DNA from: Taenia hydatigena
Taxonomy: Eukaryota > Platyhelminthes > Cestoda > Cyclophyllidea > Taeniidae
Length of the DNA stretch: 64,000 nucleotides
Direction: 5' to 3'
Assembly: GCA_036345935.2 (NCBI GenBank)
Contig: JADWOT020001202.1
Location: 148,329 to 212,328 of the forward strand
Part shown: positions 45,993 to 57,642 of the stretch, in pieces
How the letters are laid out: every line of letters starts with the position of its first letter
How positions within the stretch are numbered: the first letter of the stretch is position 1
Position numbers and translations under genes: made by a program
The notes under the pieces: generated by a model
Databases searched by the model: none
Told to the model about the DNA's origin: nothing
What the model saw: the letters and a program-made list of their open reading frames with translations, nothing else

Positions 45993-46917
45993 GTAAGTGT
46001 TGCATACATTTATCTAGTTTTCCACAGCGTCGTATGCCATTGTAATAATCGCATCGTAGCTAAAATCAGTCAGCAACTGGGTTTTTACGGTGTTTCCTCA
46101 GTAGAGATAATTTGTGTGGAATTATGAGTCTAATTTTCATGGCTTTATTCTCCTTGAGCGAAACGCTGTTAAGCGTTACCAAATTCATCTTGTCAAAAAA
46201 GGAAAATCAATGCCCAAACAAGTGCTTGCGCATGTCACAGAATAAATCCTGCTCTTTGAATTTTTCCAAATAAATGGCATAGACTTGTCGTTCTTTTATA
46301 ATCGACACTTAAATGCACTTAACTTGGGGCGAAAAGCGAATTGTGATCTTTAATGCCAATCGATTACTACAGCAACACGCATATACATGTACCATAAATC
46401 AGATGAACAAACTTTAAAGCAACTTGCATAAAAGATATCACAACACAGACCCTGCCAGGCGTATTTTGATCTCCGCTCGAAGATGACATCCTTACATCAA
46501 ACCCAGAAATATTTTAGATGCTTTAAGCTGGACGTGAAAATGCCGTAACTTCATAGACTAGTTCAAATGGTAGAGAATGCGCATAGTGGAAGCACCCTTG
46601 CATTTTGCACAAGATAAACACCGAGATGCTTCCACAAAAATCGTGTGAAGGGAATTCCTAGTGCTGTAAATTCCAAGAGTGCGTTTCTGTAATCTGCATC
46701 AGAATTCACTTGTAAAAATAAGGCGTTTATTGACAGCAATGATCGCCTATCACTGTGTTTGATTCTTTTCAAAGTTCCTTTTCTGTATTTAGGCTAACTT
46801 GCTTTCTCAAATCAATTAGAATTGCTCGAATTAATGCGCATTTGTACTTTACCACTGAAAGCCGAATCAAAGATCCCACAGAAGGTCCGAACCGCGCTAC
46901 TTCCTACTTATTCTTAG

Positions 46918-47027
46918 GTCACCTTCACGTGGATGTGAATTTGTCCACCCTGAGGGATAAAATAAGTGTCACGCCAAATGCCATTCCGCAGATTTCGTTG
47001 GGAGACAGTATCAAGTTCAGCAGCTGA
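46918..47027 (+). CDS. Candidate terminal exon, 35 codons
   Basis: The acceptor CTACTTCCTACTTATTCTTAG is strong. The frame reads HLHVDVNLSTLRDKISV, then TPNAIPQISLGDSIKFSS, then TGA. The L-G-D-S-I-K-F-S pattern could be an immunoglobulin B strand whose cysteine is replaced by Ser, or chance. It would be an alternative 3' end. Confidence 0.3.
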
Positions 47028-47111
47028 TTTAAGAGTCTTATCCATCGTCGACCACGTTTATACGCCAAATCATCACAAAAGGACATTCCATTACCCATTT
47101 ATTGAGTAAAG

Positions 47112-47534
47112 TCATATAAAACCGACAATAATATTAGTAGTCTCTTTTAGTTTATGCCAAACGCAATAAAAATAACTAGTTTTGACACTAACTGGGTCGA
47201 TTTTATGTAGAAGGTTAACTTGCTCATCCATAACGTAAGGCACAAGGCGCTGATCCAATAGTTGTGCAGACTCATCGGCATGTCCAATCAGATGCCTCAT
47301 TCTCTCATTGATCACTCCCAACCAATAATGCAAGAGTTGTGATTCATCCATTAGCGAATAAGCGCTTAGAATATGGACAACGGACGCATCAAAGAAATGT
47401 ATAAATATCAAAGCTATGCAGTAGCCGCACCGCTCAGGTCCAAATTTCGTGTTAGGGCGACACGTAGTCCTGAATCGTTCATTGTACTGCATTTCTACAC
47501 GCATGAATCGTACAACGGAATCAGCCAATTCCAA
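47112..47534 (-). CDS. Open frame of 140 codons, unassigned
   Basis: A long minus-strand frame whose last 80 codons look strongly coding: MDESQLLHYWLGVINERM, then RHLIGHADESAQLLDQRLV, then PYVMDEQVNLLHKIDPVSV. It is helical and amphipathic, ending in TGA. No family is recognised. It overlaps the plus-strand exon at 47525-47575 only at its 5' edge. It could be a single-exon gene or the last exon of a minus-strand gene. Confidence 0.3.
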   Translation of the reverse strand: MELADSVVRFMRVEMQYNERFRTTCRPNTKFGPERCGYCIALIFIHFFDASVVHILSAYSLMDESQLLHYWLGVINERMRHLIGHADESAQLLDQRLVPYVMDEQVNLLHKIDPVSVKTSYFYCVWHKLKETTNIIVGFI

Positions 47535-47575
47535 ATCGAATGTTGCATCTCAAGTTCAGGAGGACAGAAGTTCTA
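47525..47575 (+). CDS. Candidate 51-nt microexon (phase 1 to 1)
   Basis: The acceptor ACGGAATCAG is weak but the donor TTCTA|GTGAGTGC is good. It reads NSKSNVASQVQEDRSS. Phase fits the exon starting at 48414, giving SSNNLPPKAATGG across the join. The second frame is also open. Confidence 0.35.
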
Positions 47576-48413
47576 GTGAGTGCTTCACATTTATAGTGTC
47601 CTCGTTAAATGGTATGTTCTTAGAGCTATACACTTCATTCTTTTATGAAAACACTCGGTTTCTGCGTGTATCTGCCAAATTATTCCCTTTCCTGACACTT
47701 TGCTGTTTGATAATAAGATAGTGATAAGCAAGAATTTAAATTCAGGTTATTTGCATGATGGCAGACTCAGCAGTCTTGCAACCAATAATATGCTGTCGTG
47801 TCTAAATGGAAAAATTTGTCAAATCCTATTGCTTCTGTGTACGGAATTGGCTAAGCTATCTTCTTCACTTGTTGACGTTTTAATGGTATTCTTAAGAGAG
47901 CCACCAAGAGCGGAATGTGCCCCATCCTTTGTTTATCCACCCCAGTTTGTTAGTAGTACACACTTAGCGAAGTGACACATTTGAAAATTATTGCATTTTT
48001 TGATATTTAAATGTGCGCTCCTAGGTTAGCTTACCTAAGGCAATTTGTAAGGTTGTAACTGATTTTGGTGTGGAAAAGTCATGACCGATTTCGTCAGTAT
48101 TAAATAGGAAGGCCTATCTACTACTGAAAGAGTGAGCATGCTATGCAAGTTTAGAAGCCGTGAAGTTAGAAAATAACTTCTATGTATTCTTTTTCCACTG
48201 ACGTCATTTTTGCTTTATTTCACAATTACATTCAATTAAAACAAAGATCATGCCTCGAAAGACCATTTTGGCACAAGAGAACCTAACCCGTCGAATCTTG
48301 CAGATGGAATTTCCTCAGTATCTGTAAGTACTTGGAATTGGGCTGCAGTACGGCCGTGACCTATCTGTGCTTCATCGTATTTAACAATGGTGATTGCCTT
48401 TGATAGAACTCAG

Positions 48414-48655
48414 ACAATTTGCCGCCGAAAGCGGCTACTGGTGGACCTTACGAAAGAAACATGGAAGCAGCTGGATCGATGCCTCTACTCAACAGCTACA
48501 TGTTACCATCGAACCCAAGTTTGACTCCAGCTGTGATCTCTCTCGGTGGTCATAATATTGCACAGCTTACCACAAATTTCCAAATAAATTGCCCCATGAC
48601 CTTTACTGCTCCACTTGGCAGTGACCTCGGCCATTGTCTTCCGACGCTACAATCC
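48414..48655 (+). CDS. Exon of the low-complexity gene (80 codons)
   Basis: Acceptor TTTGATAGAACTCAG, donor CAATCC|GTAAGCAC, phase 1 to 0. It reads NLPPKAATGGPYERNMEAAG, then NFQINCPMTFTAPLGSDLG near the end. A second frame is open for its first 46 codons but then stops, so this frame is preferred. Confidence 0.6.
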
Positions 48656-49307
48656 GTAAGCACATTCGTTTGAGGATTAGCTAAGAAAATTATGCTTCTA
48701 CTATATGCGCAAGGCCCTATTTCAGTGGCCGACGACTCAAATGCTTTTGAAGGTTACATATGTAGGCAAAGGCTGAGACAAAAGTGCTGTTCTACCATTG
48801 CAGGGCCCCGCAGCAGTTGCACAGATCCCGCTAAGTGCAGCAATTGTGTCCCCAGTATGGCCGAACCCTGCAGCTGTTGCTATAACCGACAACGCTGGGT
48901 TAGCCATCCGCAACACGATTACTGCGCAGCAACAGCAATATCTTGCCACCAGAGTACTTCAGAGCAACCTTTTTTATCCGGGTTGGAATTTGCAACTTAC
49001 AATGCCAAGCACTTCCTATAGCAGCACAGGTGAGTTGTTGTTTGCCGTCCTTTGCTGCGGAAGTTATGTCTTTATAGCCATTCACCATCATGCATCAATT
49101 TTAGCTACCCACCCACCTGTGTGCATCAATCCGCAGTTTGGATATGGTGAGTTTACGCTTCTCCTTTCATTTACTCACGTTTAGAAAATCTCTTTAATGC
49201 ATTATCTTCTTTTGCCTTCAACAGCATCGGCTGCTCAATACCCTGCCCAAGTTGCAAGGAAACCGGCGGATGCTATCTTTCTCGAAACAAGGAGACATTC
49301 AATATAA
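48414..49307 (+). CDS. 3' end of a gene with an Ala/Pro/Gln/Ser-rich C-terminus (four exons)
   Basis: Exons 48414-48655, 48804-49029, 49105-49146 and 49225-49307 join in phase (1-0, 0-1, 1-1, 1-stop) through introns of only 75-148 bp, each with good splice sites. The 210-residue tail is low in charge and rich in Ala, Pro, Ser, Asn and Gln (PLLNSYMLPSNPSLTPAV; GPAAVAQIPLSAAIVSPVWP; TAQQQQYLATRVL), ending ARKPADAIFLETRRHSI and TAA. Such tails are common in RNA-binding proteins and transcription factors. The N-terminal domain that would name it lies upstream, possibly beyond the candidate exons at 43.6-47.6 kb. AATAAA follows at 49576. Confidence 0.65.
48804..49029 (+). CDS. Exon of the low-complexity gene (75 codons)
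   Basis: Acceptor GTTCTACCATTGCAG, donor AGCACAG|GTGAGTT, phase 0 to 1. It has Ala/Val/Pro repeats, a QQQQ run, and a more hydrophobic end (NLFYPGWNLQLTMPSTSY). Confidence 0.65.
49105..49146 (+). CDS. 42-nt microexon of the low-complexity gene
   Basis: Acceptor TGCATCAATTTTAG, donor GGATATG|GTGAGTTT, phase 1 to 1. It reads THPPVCINPQFGY. Skipping it would keep the frame. Confidence 0.6.
49225..49307 (+). CDS. Last exon of the low-complexity gene
   Basis: Acceptor TTCTTTTGCCTTCAACAG, then SAAQYPAQVARKPADAIF, then LETRRHSI and TAA (49305-49307). Confidence 0.65.
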
Positions 49308-49575
49308 TTGTGAGCGATGACTTGTCTGTGTAGATGTAACACCAATGTTGTACGGTTTTTTTAACTGCAATAGGGCAGTGATTTATTTAATCTTGGCAAC
49401 ATTCTACAGCGACTTGTTGGAAAGCTTAATCACAGATAAAAGGAAACAAAAAAGCGAATCGAACTTTTAAAACTACATATGTGGGCAAGCTTTGGAGTGG
49501 AAAACGTCAATTTTGGACTTCAATGCTACCTTATTACTCCGAAAACATTCATAAATTGATGCTGTATATTGCAAA

Positions 49576-49581
49576 AATAAA
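49576..49581 (+). terminator. Polyadenylation signal AATAAA
   Basis: The canonical hexamer lies 269 bp after the TAA of the low-complexity gene, giving a short 3' UTR of about 290 nt. Confidence 0.5.
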
Positions 49582-51929
49582 GAGTTAAAAAGCTTCCCTT
49601 AGCGTTATTACCACACGAGGTATCGGCTCGAAGGTGGCACTCTTGCGTTCATTGAGAAGTTATGCTGAGCGTCTCAAGCAGGACATAAAGATACCGCACT
49701 GTTAGGTGTCTTTATGGTAGACGTATTTCCCACCCTAGCTGAGCGGTGGGTTGACGATATAAATGCAGCAGACTGCTGTGCAGAAATATTGCTGTAATTT
49801 GACTTCCTTATCTTCTAACTTCCCATTTGATCTCGATACCTACTTGCATGCTCTTTAGGCACTTTTTGAAGAGAAATAGGAAATCACATGCTTAGAGATT
49901 ATGAAATTTGTGCATGGGATTTTAAGCGTACCGAGTACAGGGAATCACACGGAGTGGTTACATCTTTACGAATAGGCTTATTTGAAATGCATGCAAACAC
50001 GGTACACAACTACGCTGTTTGCTGTTTGCGGTAACCACTTATCACTGTCTAATGCTTTTTACATTGCATTTACTTATCTTACCGGATTCCGATAGATTTT
50101 CTTAGGATTCATGCCAATTAGTAAAATCGGGAACCTTTGGATTTGTTTCTGAGGACTGAATCATAGCTCCCACAAAACCATACTCACCGCAATTCTCTAT
50201 TCTTCTGCGTATCGGACCGCCATCATTAAGGTGTATTTTCGCCCAACCCTAAGAGCTAAATTGTGTGGCGCGTTAGATATGTCACTTTGTTGATGTCGCA
50301 GGCTTTCATCAGCTTACATGGTCCCTTGTTAAAATAAGTTCCTAATAACTTTTGCCCTAAACTGCCCTAACCTTTTTCTTTTTTATCTCCTACAAGAGTG
50401 CAGTGGATTGGACCTGGTTAACCTGCATTCGTCATTTTGACGGGTGATAAGTGTGAATGTGTTTCTAGACAGAGCAACCAAGCAAAGCAGAAGTGTGTAT
50501 AAGATTATGTGCCCTAAAATTTCCACGTTCTATGTTGAACGCAGTGCGTCCGTTCACAAAGCTGTAGGTGCGCAGGGTACGATACATGGGATTGATGGAT
50601 AGGCTTTGGGAGGGAAGAGTTTAAGGGTTCAGCTAAGGTGCTCCAGGGGCAAAACTATTTTGCGCTACAGATCTTACAGACTGTTAATATTCCTAGCACA
50701 ATGGTTTTAAAATATCGTTTTGTTATAGCAGCCGATCAAAATGATGTATCTTGCCTTTACCTTTGTCTAGTGGACGACCGATTTACCTTGCAACCCTTTC
50801 CTCTAGTCCTTGCCGAGTTCGTGACCTAATTTAAGCGCTATCGTATTGTCATTAATCTACTATGCACAAAGTTTCAATTTTAATAATAGTTTCATGAGAT
50901 TCTTTTGCTTTGGCACCTCATTTCAGATGTCACCTCTGAGTGCCTGTGTGGTTATCACTTGGGTGTGTGGCGTTCACTATCGCTAGTGTGTTGCATGACT
51001 GCCGGTTCGAGTAATATTTGGGTGGTTTCGCTTTAATTATTGCTCTTGCCTTGATACATTCAACACGGCTCCCAGTATTTAGAGTTAATCTGCATGCAGA
51101 TTTTATTCATGCCTTTGTGCATCATTTGGTTAATGCAACGTTCTACCTGATTGATCGCGTCCCCATGTTTTAGTCATTCGCCGATTCACAATTGTTTTTT
51201 TTTCTGTTGTGGTTTGCTATAGCTCAATCGTATCACATACGACGTGCTTATTACGGCAAATATTTTGCTTCTTTACTGAAATTATTTCGTAAGACTAAGA
51301 ATGATGCTTTATGAAGTTGGCATGTTATTTGTATTCCAAAAAGAGCATCAAGTGCATTTAAATAAGGCTGCAGGAAGGTGCACAAGCTCTGTCCTTTGTA
51401 CAAGATAATCAGTTAAATGCATAAGGTGTGGTTTTACAAAGTGCAAGAGGCGAACTAAGATAAGGGTTGCAGTTTTTGATATTTAATTTATCAGACGATG
51501 GGGCTAACTTAGGTTACAACTAATCACATTTGGTGGATTAGGCCTCAATAACTCCCAGCCAAGACGGCAGGCCATTTTCCGTTGTTACAATGGAGAGCGT
51601 GTCTGTAAAGGATGCTTTTTGCGACCTCTACTCTACATGCGATTCGCATTAACGTAAAGAAAAGCGTAGTAAAATTTCTCGTTTGCATTGATGGGTAAGG
51701 TAATTAGCGGCCCAAAAATGAACTCGTAACCTTTTTACGATGGTGACATGCCCAAATCGACTTTTGTCCAAGATCGCAGTAGCCGCAACTCATGCACTCA
51801 CAATTTAACGTGCGGTAATGCAGACGCTCCAATGACTATGCGCAACAATGAACGAGTGCTGAGGACTACTTTTACCATTTACTTGCGACCAGCCTCCATT
51901 ATGCCACTGACATTCTTTCAATAACTTAC
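49582..51929. other. No supportable gene
   Basis: A tRNA-like echo occurs around 50938-51020 (CACTATCGCTAGTG hairpin followed by GGTTCGAGT), but the stems do not fit. The rest is AT-rich intergenic or intronic DNA. Confidence 0.45.
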
Positions 51930-52001
51930 CGCTTCCGTTAGGCCGAGGTTATTGTCATTGTAACGTGCCGACCTCAAGTTGTCCAAGCCTACCATGCGAT
52001 C
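51930..52001 (-). CDS. Candidate exon (24 codons), phase 0 at its donor
   Basis: A perfect donor, GAAGCG|GTAAGTTA, closes the minus-strand frame DRMVGLDNLRSARYNDNNL, then GLTEA. It could be an internal exon (acceptor GACGCAG, weak tract) joined in phase to 53053-53011, or a first exon starting at the Met (51995). The peptide is hydrophilic; the family is not recognised. Confidence 0.4.
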
Positions 52002-53010
52002 CTGCGTCTACCCAGCCACTACCTCTACTGCCCCACATTTCGACAGCCGACGTTTGTACTGTCTCGCCCTCAGAACGTGCTGCAGTCAATGGAGCAGTTA
52101 AGTGACGCGTGCTTTATTAAGCTGCTAGCTGATGATTTATTTTTCGCATTTTTTACATGGCTACATATTTAAGGCATCATAAGTGCATGCCAGGGCCTTC
52201 CTGTTACGCCTTGATTCCATTCCCTTATTTGGGTCATTGAATATCGCAGCTTATGTTTGATGTAGTATGAGAGATTCCGAACTTACGGATGGGCCACTGT
52301 AGTTGGTTCGGTGTTTGCATCTTTATATTTGTCCTTTGATTTATTTACCTATTAAACCCCAAGTTATGAGCCCATACGCACTAAATTCCATTGCCAAGAC
52401 TTCAAATGAGCGCAAATATCGAATTGGGCAAAGGAATGGGCAGAGGAAACAGATCCTTGTGTGATGTTGCGCCTTAGCATTAAGAGCTCATCACAATGGC
52501 AGTGAGATATCACGTCTGCAACTCACAGATATCAACGCTTGTCACTAAATCTCTGCACGACTCATAGAACCTCGCGCAATTCCACCAAAGAGGAACTGTC
52601 AGCGAGGCCGAAATAAGAATATTTGAATATTGCCAAGTGCCTTAACTTCCCTTTATTTTGATCTGCTTTTGTGCATCATCATGGCCTTAGCTTAAATGCA
52701 CATATTCCGATCTCAAAGCATTTCTGACCTTACCAATATACTCATCTTTGCTAGATCTGAACTTCAGTTATGCCTGCAACTCAGGCGACTAGACTGTTCT
52801 TAAGATTGGTGGTGATATGTCTTTTTACTTAGCTGCCACGTAAAATTAAACGATTACGCAGCCTAATTAGGCTTTATAAATTGCATTCTGTGGCATTAAA
52901 AATGCAGTCAGTTATGGCGTGAATAAACATTGCACGCTGGTCGAGATGACGACGCTTCAGGTGGCATTACAACATCGTCCTGGCAACCAAACCTCAGTCT
53001 GCTTACTTAC

Positions 53011-53053
53011 ATTAGAGTATCTCTCACTGTGCCCAGCGATGAGTTCTAATCGA
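53011..53053 (-). CDS. Candidate 43-nt exon, phase 2 to 0
   Basis: The acceptor GCCCTGTTCTGTTAG is strong and the donor TCTAAT|GTAAGTAAG is good. It reads RLELIAGHSERYSN. Its exit phase matches 52001-51930, about 1 kb downstream on this strand. Confidence 0.4.
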
Positions 53054-53305
53054 CTAACAGAACAGGGCTATGCAAGCAGATACAAAGTCGGTTAAGCGTG
53101 AACATAAGTTCTGCAGAACTGAAGAGGCACACTAGTGGGTAATCAATTCGTTGTGGAGACGTCCATCTCCTTCTCAGAGGATGTGAATGCAGATGTGGAC
53201 TTGGCTTAAATGCTGACGCTTTGGATTCGCAGGTTGGAAGCAGGGTAGAGTGTTAAACATGCGACCCATCATCTTATTCTCAACGTCAACTTAATAAGAA
53301 ATAGA

Positions 53306-53478
53306 CTATGAGGTGCTTGTGGGCTTGACTGCGTTTAATTGTTGTCTTAGTCTACTGGAAATGAAAATGATGGCATCAGTAGAGGATTTGCATGGATTAA
53401 TTCTACCATATAGGTTGCCTTCTACTCTAGAGCTGGTAATAACTCTGCTAGCCTCAATGATTTCAGCACATTTTCTCA
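53306..53478 (-). CDS. Candidate terminal exon, 56 codons
   Basis: The acceptor TACCTGTTCCTTTGCTCAACAG is excellent. The frame reads RKCAEIIEASRVITSSRVEG, then NLYGRINPCKSSTDAIIF, then ISSRLRQQLNAVKPTSTS and TAG. It looks well coding. If it is terminal, the downstream exons at 53053 and 52001 belong to another transcript. No strong internal donor was found. Confidence 0.35.
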
Positions 53479-55429
53479 CTGTTGAGCAAAGGAACAGGTA
53501 GTCTTCCTTAGTTTGATGCCTACGTATTGCGATAGGGCTGAATACCGCATAGACGCAGAGCAACGACTTCGCTCGCGCGTGTGGATTGGGTTAGCGTCAC
53601 ATGCAAGGAGCCAGTAGGAAACACACTCTTAACTGAATGGCTTATACTAAAGCGCGCGCCGCTGCAGTACATGGATCGGGTTGGTTTACTGGTGGCGCTG
53701 ATGACTAACTTGAGCAAACAAAGTGTCCTCCCCCTACCTAAGATCAAAATGGCACAGAGGGTTGGATTGGCTTGGAAAATTTGAGATGGACTAAGCTAAT
53801 CTATAAGCCAAAGCCTGCTCTATACCTCTGACGCTGAGGCTTAACTTAATGCCTGTTATACAGCGTCTGGATGAAGTGTGATAGTTAAAAGTACCAATCA
53901 CTAAAGTGCTGCCCCGATTCTATTGCCCTAAAAAAATGACAGTCATCCATTTTATGGCATCAGACAAGCCCGTGCACAAATGGTTATTCTTGAAGAATTA
54001 GCGATTGAGATGGGTTGATTCGCTTGCTGCCTAAGAAGGAAGACACGATAAAACGGTGGGGACTTTTTCGCACCTATCTCGATGAGAAAGTTTTGTTCAC
54101 TTCTCATTATCGCTGCATTTTTTAACCGGCACGGGTAATTTTAATACTTCGTTGCAAATTTACTAGGCTTCACGAAAAATATGACGGTTGCTAAAATCTG
54201 AGCAAAACAAAATCTGGACGGAATTTTTATGAGGATATTTTAAATTCGACTGCCCTAAAGCTTTCCGGACTAGCAAAATTTGAAGTCCTTTAAGTTAATG
54301 TTATCTCCGTATTCATGATACGCAACTTTATTAATAAGTAATTCAAACAAGAACACTTTTCTAGTGTCGTAAGCCTTCACATGAAGGATTTACACGGAGA
54401 CAGTCAAGCACACCCAAGAAGGTGGACCGCTTGCGAGTTAGCCGTTGGCATGCCGATCCGCGCTAATGAGCCTTGTGTTTTTACAAAGGTTGTAATATTT
54501 GTGTTCTTTAAATGAGCCTTTTAGGCCAGAGATGGGAGGACAACATAGTCGCTTTCCAGGGTCTGAGGCGCAGTTACTGCATGTCTCCCTCCCGCTTATG
54601 ATAAATATATCTGAAAATATTCAACTTTCTTATGGCAAGAGTGGTAGAAGAGAAGAGGAGGAAGGAAGAGCCGTCTACAGCGGCGGTGACAATAATATGA
54701 GGAATCATGAACCAATACCTCTATTGAGTAGCAATTAAGTAGAAATAGCGTTTCAGCTATAGGCGCAGCCGCAAAGACCGTCAGCTGGACCGAAGCGGTG
54801 AGGCTGAAGGAAGGGCTAGGCAACGTGTGAAATAATATAGTTGTGGCAATGAATGACCTCATAAGCACTTTTCATGGCACACAAATGAAGCTTGTACGCC
54901 TTCAATTACCACCGGTAGGGCAGTGTTAAGAACACAGCGCTTAAATTGAGCACCACTATGAAGTGGTGGCACAAAGATGGTGGTTTGAGCATGTATGCAT
55001 CCATGGGATGACAAGGGTGGTTATATGCTAGAACAATGTAGAGGGAGTAAAGCCACCGCATTTCTTGATGGAGAAAGAAGAAACTATAGCTATCTTCTAG
55101 GGTAATTTCACGAAATCCGTGACATGCAATATGCCACAGTTAGCAGCAAAGGGGAAATTTGTCGCTTTGACAAGCTGATTTAACAAAGGACCGCATACAA
55201 TCTCCGTCCTCTCCAGGCCTTCCCTCAGCTCATATCAGGCACCAACTCCATTTCTGAGATTCAGAAAATATCTAAGGCGTAGTTACCATGCCAGTAACTC
55301 AGACGTCAATTTCTCATTGACATATGCCTGAGTTTGATAATGCCAAACACTTCAAGAAAACGTGGCCACGCTAAAACACTCGATTGCCTTATAAAAGAAC
55401 AGCTTAATTGCGTTCCCTTTAATTTTATG
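53479..55429. other. No supportable gene
   Basis: A minus frame at 53747-53520 (MYCSGARFSISHSVKSVF) looks coding but is not bounded. An AG-rich patch at 54630-54682 echoes the one at 41809-41853. The block at 54964-54999 resembles 63063-63096 (ATGAAGTGGTG ... GTGGTTTGA). Probably repeat-derived. Confidence 0.35.
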
Positions 55430-55610
55430 GTAATACTTTGTTTGAACTACCAGTCTTGGTCAGGGTCACAGAGGTGGCCATATTACCCTAGCTACGGAGG
55501 CTAGCCTCTGGGCCATTCCTGCAGATTAGTTCCCTCTGCCCATGGAATATATATATTCTATCCTGGCATTCTACCTTCTTTTGCCTCAAGGGAGCCTTTG
55601 GACGCCACAG
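55430..55610 (+). repeat. Dispersed repeat, copy 2
   Basis: Opposite orientation to the copy at 41521-41708. Shared words include TACTTTGTTTG, CACAGAGGTGGCC, CCTAGCT, GGGCCAT, TATTCTA[CT]CCTGGCATT and CTTCTTTTGCCT. The block stands out as GC-rich and is probably a fragment of a mobile element. Confidence 0.75.
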
Positions 55611-56168
55611 TCATACTTTAAAACCGCCACACATACAGTACAGAAAGCAGCAAAAGAAAAGCTCAGCAAAGCGAAATCAAGAGTATGACAGGAAACTTGG
55701 ATAATCATGACTAGCCGATCTTTGGACTTGTGTCGTATCAAGTGGGTACTAACTGCCATGCCTTTTTTACTCCACAGGCAGAGAGAAATCTGCAAAAACA
55801 TCACGTTTGATTCTAACTCGGCCAGGTAGAATCAGCAAGCATCAATCTCAACAGATATTCTATTTACCGCACGGCTTCGGAGTTTCATCCCTTCATCTGC
55901 ATGCCACTCACTCACCACCAGAGATTAAGCACATTGGTCTACCTCCTCTTTGACGCCCTATCATGAGAGCACTGAGAACCAAAAGTACCAAACCTATTCA
56001 GTCTAGCACAGAGCCTCCTCCTACCTACCTACTAATACGCCTTCTTGTGTGTACTCACTGCTCGCTGACCACTAATCGTCCTTCTTCCACCGCATCTTTT
56101 ACACTGCAAATGATCAATTGATCCAACTGACCAAGGATCGTTTCAGCATAGGAGAGTAATTGACCAAG

Positions 56169-56239
56169 ATGTTCAACATTGTCTTCATTGCTCTCCTGAA
56201 TGTAGGGGTCATTCAACGAAAAGGGTACCGCTGGGCAAT
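56169..56239 (+). CDS. Candidate first exon with a signal peptide, phase 2 at its donor
   Basis: An ATG in a fair context (CCAAGATGT) starts MFNIVFIALLNVGVIQRKG, then YRWA, ending at donor GGCAAT|GTAAGTG. The hydrophobic core FNIVFIALLNVGVI is typical of a signal peptide, though it would need a cleavage site in the next exon. Exit phase 2 fits the exon at 59964, about 3.7 kb downstream. Confidence 0.4.
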
Positions 56240-56731
56240 GTAAGTGTTTAAAAGATCTCTAAGTTTGTGTGTATTTGTCAGATTGCCCCATTATTGCGAG
56301 AGGGATTCCAATATCTATTGCATACCTAATGTTGGCCTGTTTTAAATAGTTTTGCATTGGGAAATCAAATGTACAAAAGCACTACTAAAATTTGACTACT
56401 GCCACACCCTACATGCCAACTCATCCACGCACCCGATTAGCAGTCATCAGCGGTGAAAATTTTACATAATGCTGTTCACATGAACGCTAAAAGGAGGGCT
56501 TAATTTAAGCGAAATCTCTATCAAATCATGCAGTACTGCTATAGAGTGTGAAACATGAGTAAGGTGATTGGTTTCTAACTGCGGAAACAACAAAGACCTC
56601 TGTGATCACCAATCCTGCTGTTCCCTCTGAGTCGTGGGTATGATTTCGGTTCTGAAAATGTAACAGGGGAACCATGAGGAGATCGCAATAAAGAGGCAAA
56701 GAGGGAAGAAGAAGGATTGCACTTGTCCACC

Positions 56732-56899
56732 ATGGCCAAGCCTAGGGAAGGAAAGATATTAAAGATCGAATTGTGGCTCGATTTGGGCTACCGTAATATT
56801 TTAAGTATGGGCAGCAAAATATCCTTAACTAATTTAACTGCGCACATAACTGCTGCAAATCCGCTATCACACATTGCATCGAGCGAAGGTGGCCAGTAA
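56732..56899 (+). CDS. Small open frame with strong start context
   Basis: The start CCACCATGGCC is a perfect animal initiation context. The 55-residue product reads MAKPREGKILKIELWLDLG, then YRNILSMGSKISLTNLTAH, then ITAANPLSHIASSEGGQ, then TAA. It has no recognised domain and no good donor inside. It may be a short-protein gene, a lncRNA frame or chance. It lies in what would be the first intron of the signal-peptide gene. Confidence 0.25.
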   Translation: MAKPREGKILKIELWLDLGYRNILSMGSKISLTNLTAHITAANPLSHIASSEGGQ

Positions 56900-57395
56900 A
56901 ATCAATGCCGGCAAAGTTTAACAAAGAGGGCAGTTAAGTCAGATGCGACCCAAACTCTAATGAAATGCGTGATTCTGTACTTCGATGTAGCCAATATCGC
57001 GAATATCTCCACCAAGTATGAGCAGTGCAATTCAGAGAGAATTTTCGAGTGATAGGTCTACAAGGCAGTGGGATGTGTGACAACATGCATTGAATGCGCG
57101 GAAACGCTGGCTAGAGAGGGCGACTTGCCGCGAAACACTTACGATTAGAAGGTGCCTTGGAAAATTAAAGTGACTGCAATGCAGTAGTTCATAAGGATGG
57201 CAAATATGCAGGCGCTGGAGTATGGTCTTAGAGTTTATCGAAGTCAAGTGGCAGGACTGCGATGCTGCTGCCGTGTGCATAAACGGACGACTTCTCCGTT
57301 GGCTCATCTTTAGCCATTTCCCAAGCCAAGGACTATAACGCAACGCTAAAGGGGTACTCTGAGGCCTCTTTGACGTTCTTTAGTTAGCAACAATT

Positions 57396-57410
57396 CCCCC
57401 CCCCCTCCCC
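57396..57410. repeat. Poly-C run (C10-T-C4)
   Basis: Ten C, one T and four C on the plus strand. The complementary G-run is a single tract, so a full G-quadruplex is not expected. It is a likely site of length variation. Confidence 0.8.
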
Positions 57411-57642
57411 AATTCTCCCACTTCATAGCATGATCGCATAATTTGATAGATTTTCAAATAAAATTATTCTTTTCAATTTTTATATGGGTAGCTTAATGGA
57501 TATAGCAGCTTTAAAAGCAATGGTTGTCAAAGTGCGAGAGTGAGTAAGGAAGGGGAAAGATGGCGCTCAAATGCTTCCTCTTCTTGAAATGCTACAAGAA
57601 TGATAGCGGGGACGGAATTTTGGTGCGAGAACTGCCTTTCTA

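Noticed and set aside
50938..51020. tRNA-like segment (CACTATCGCTAGTG hairpin then GGTTCGAGT)
   Set aside because: The acceptor stem does not pair and the A box is missing.
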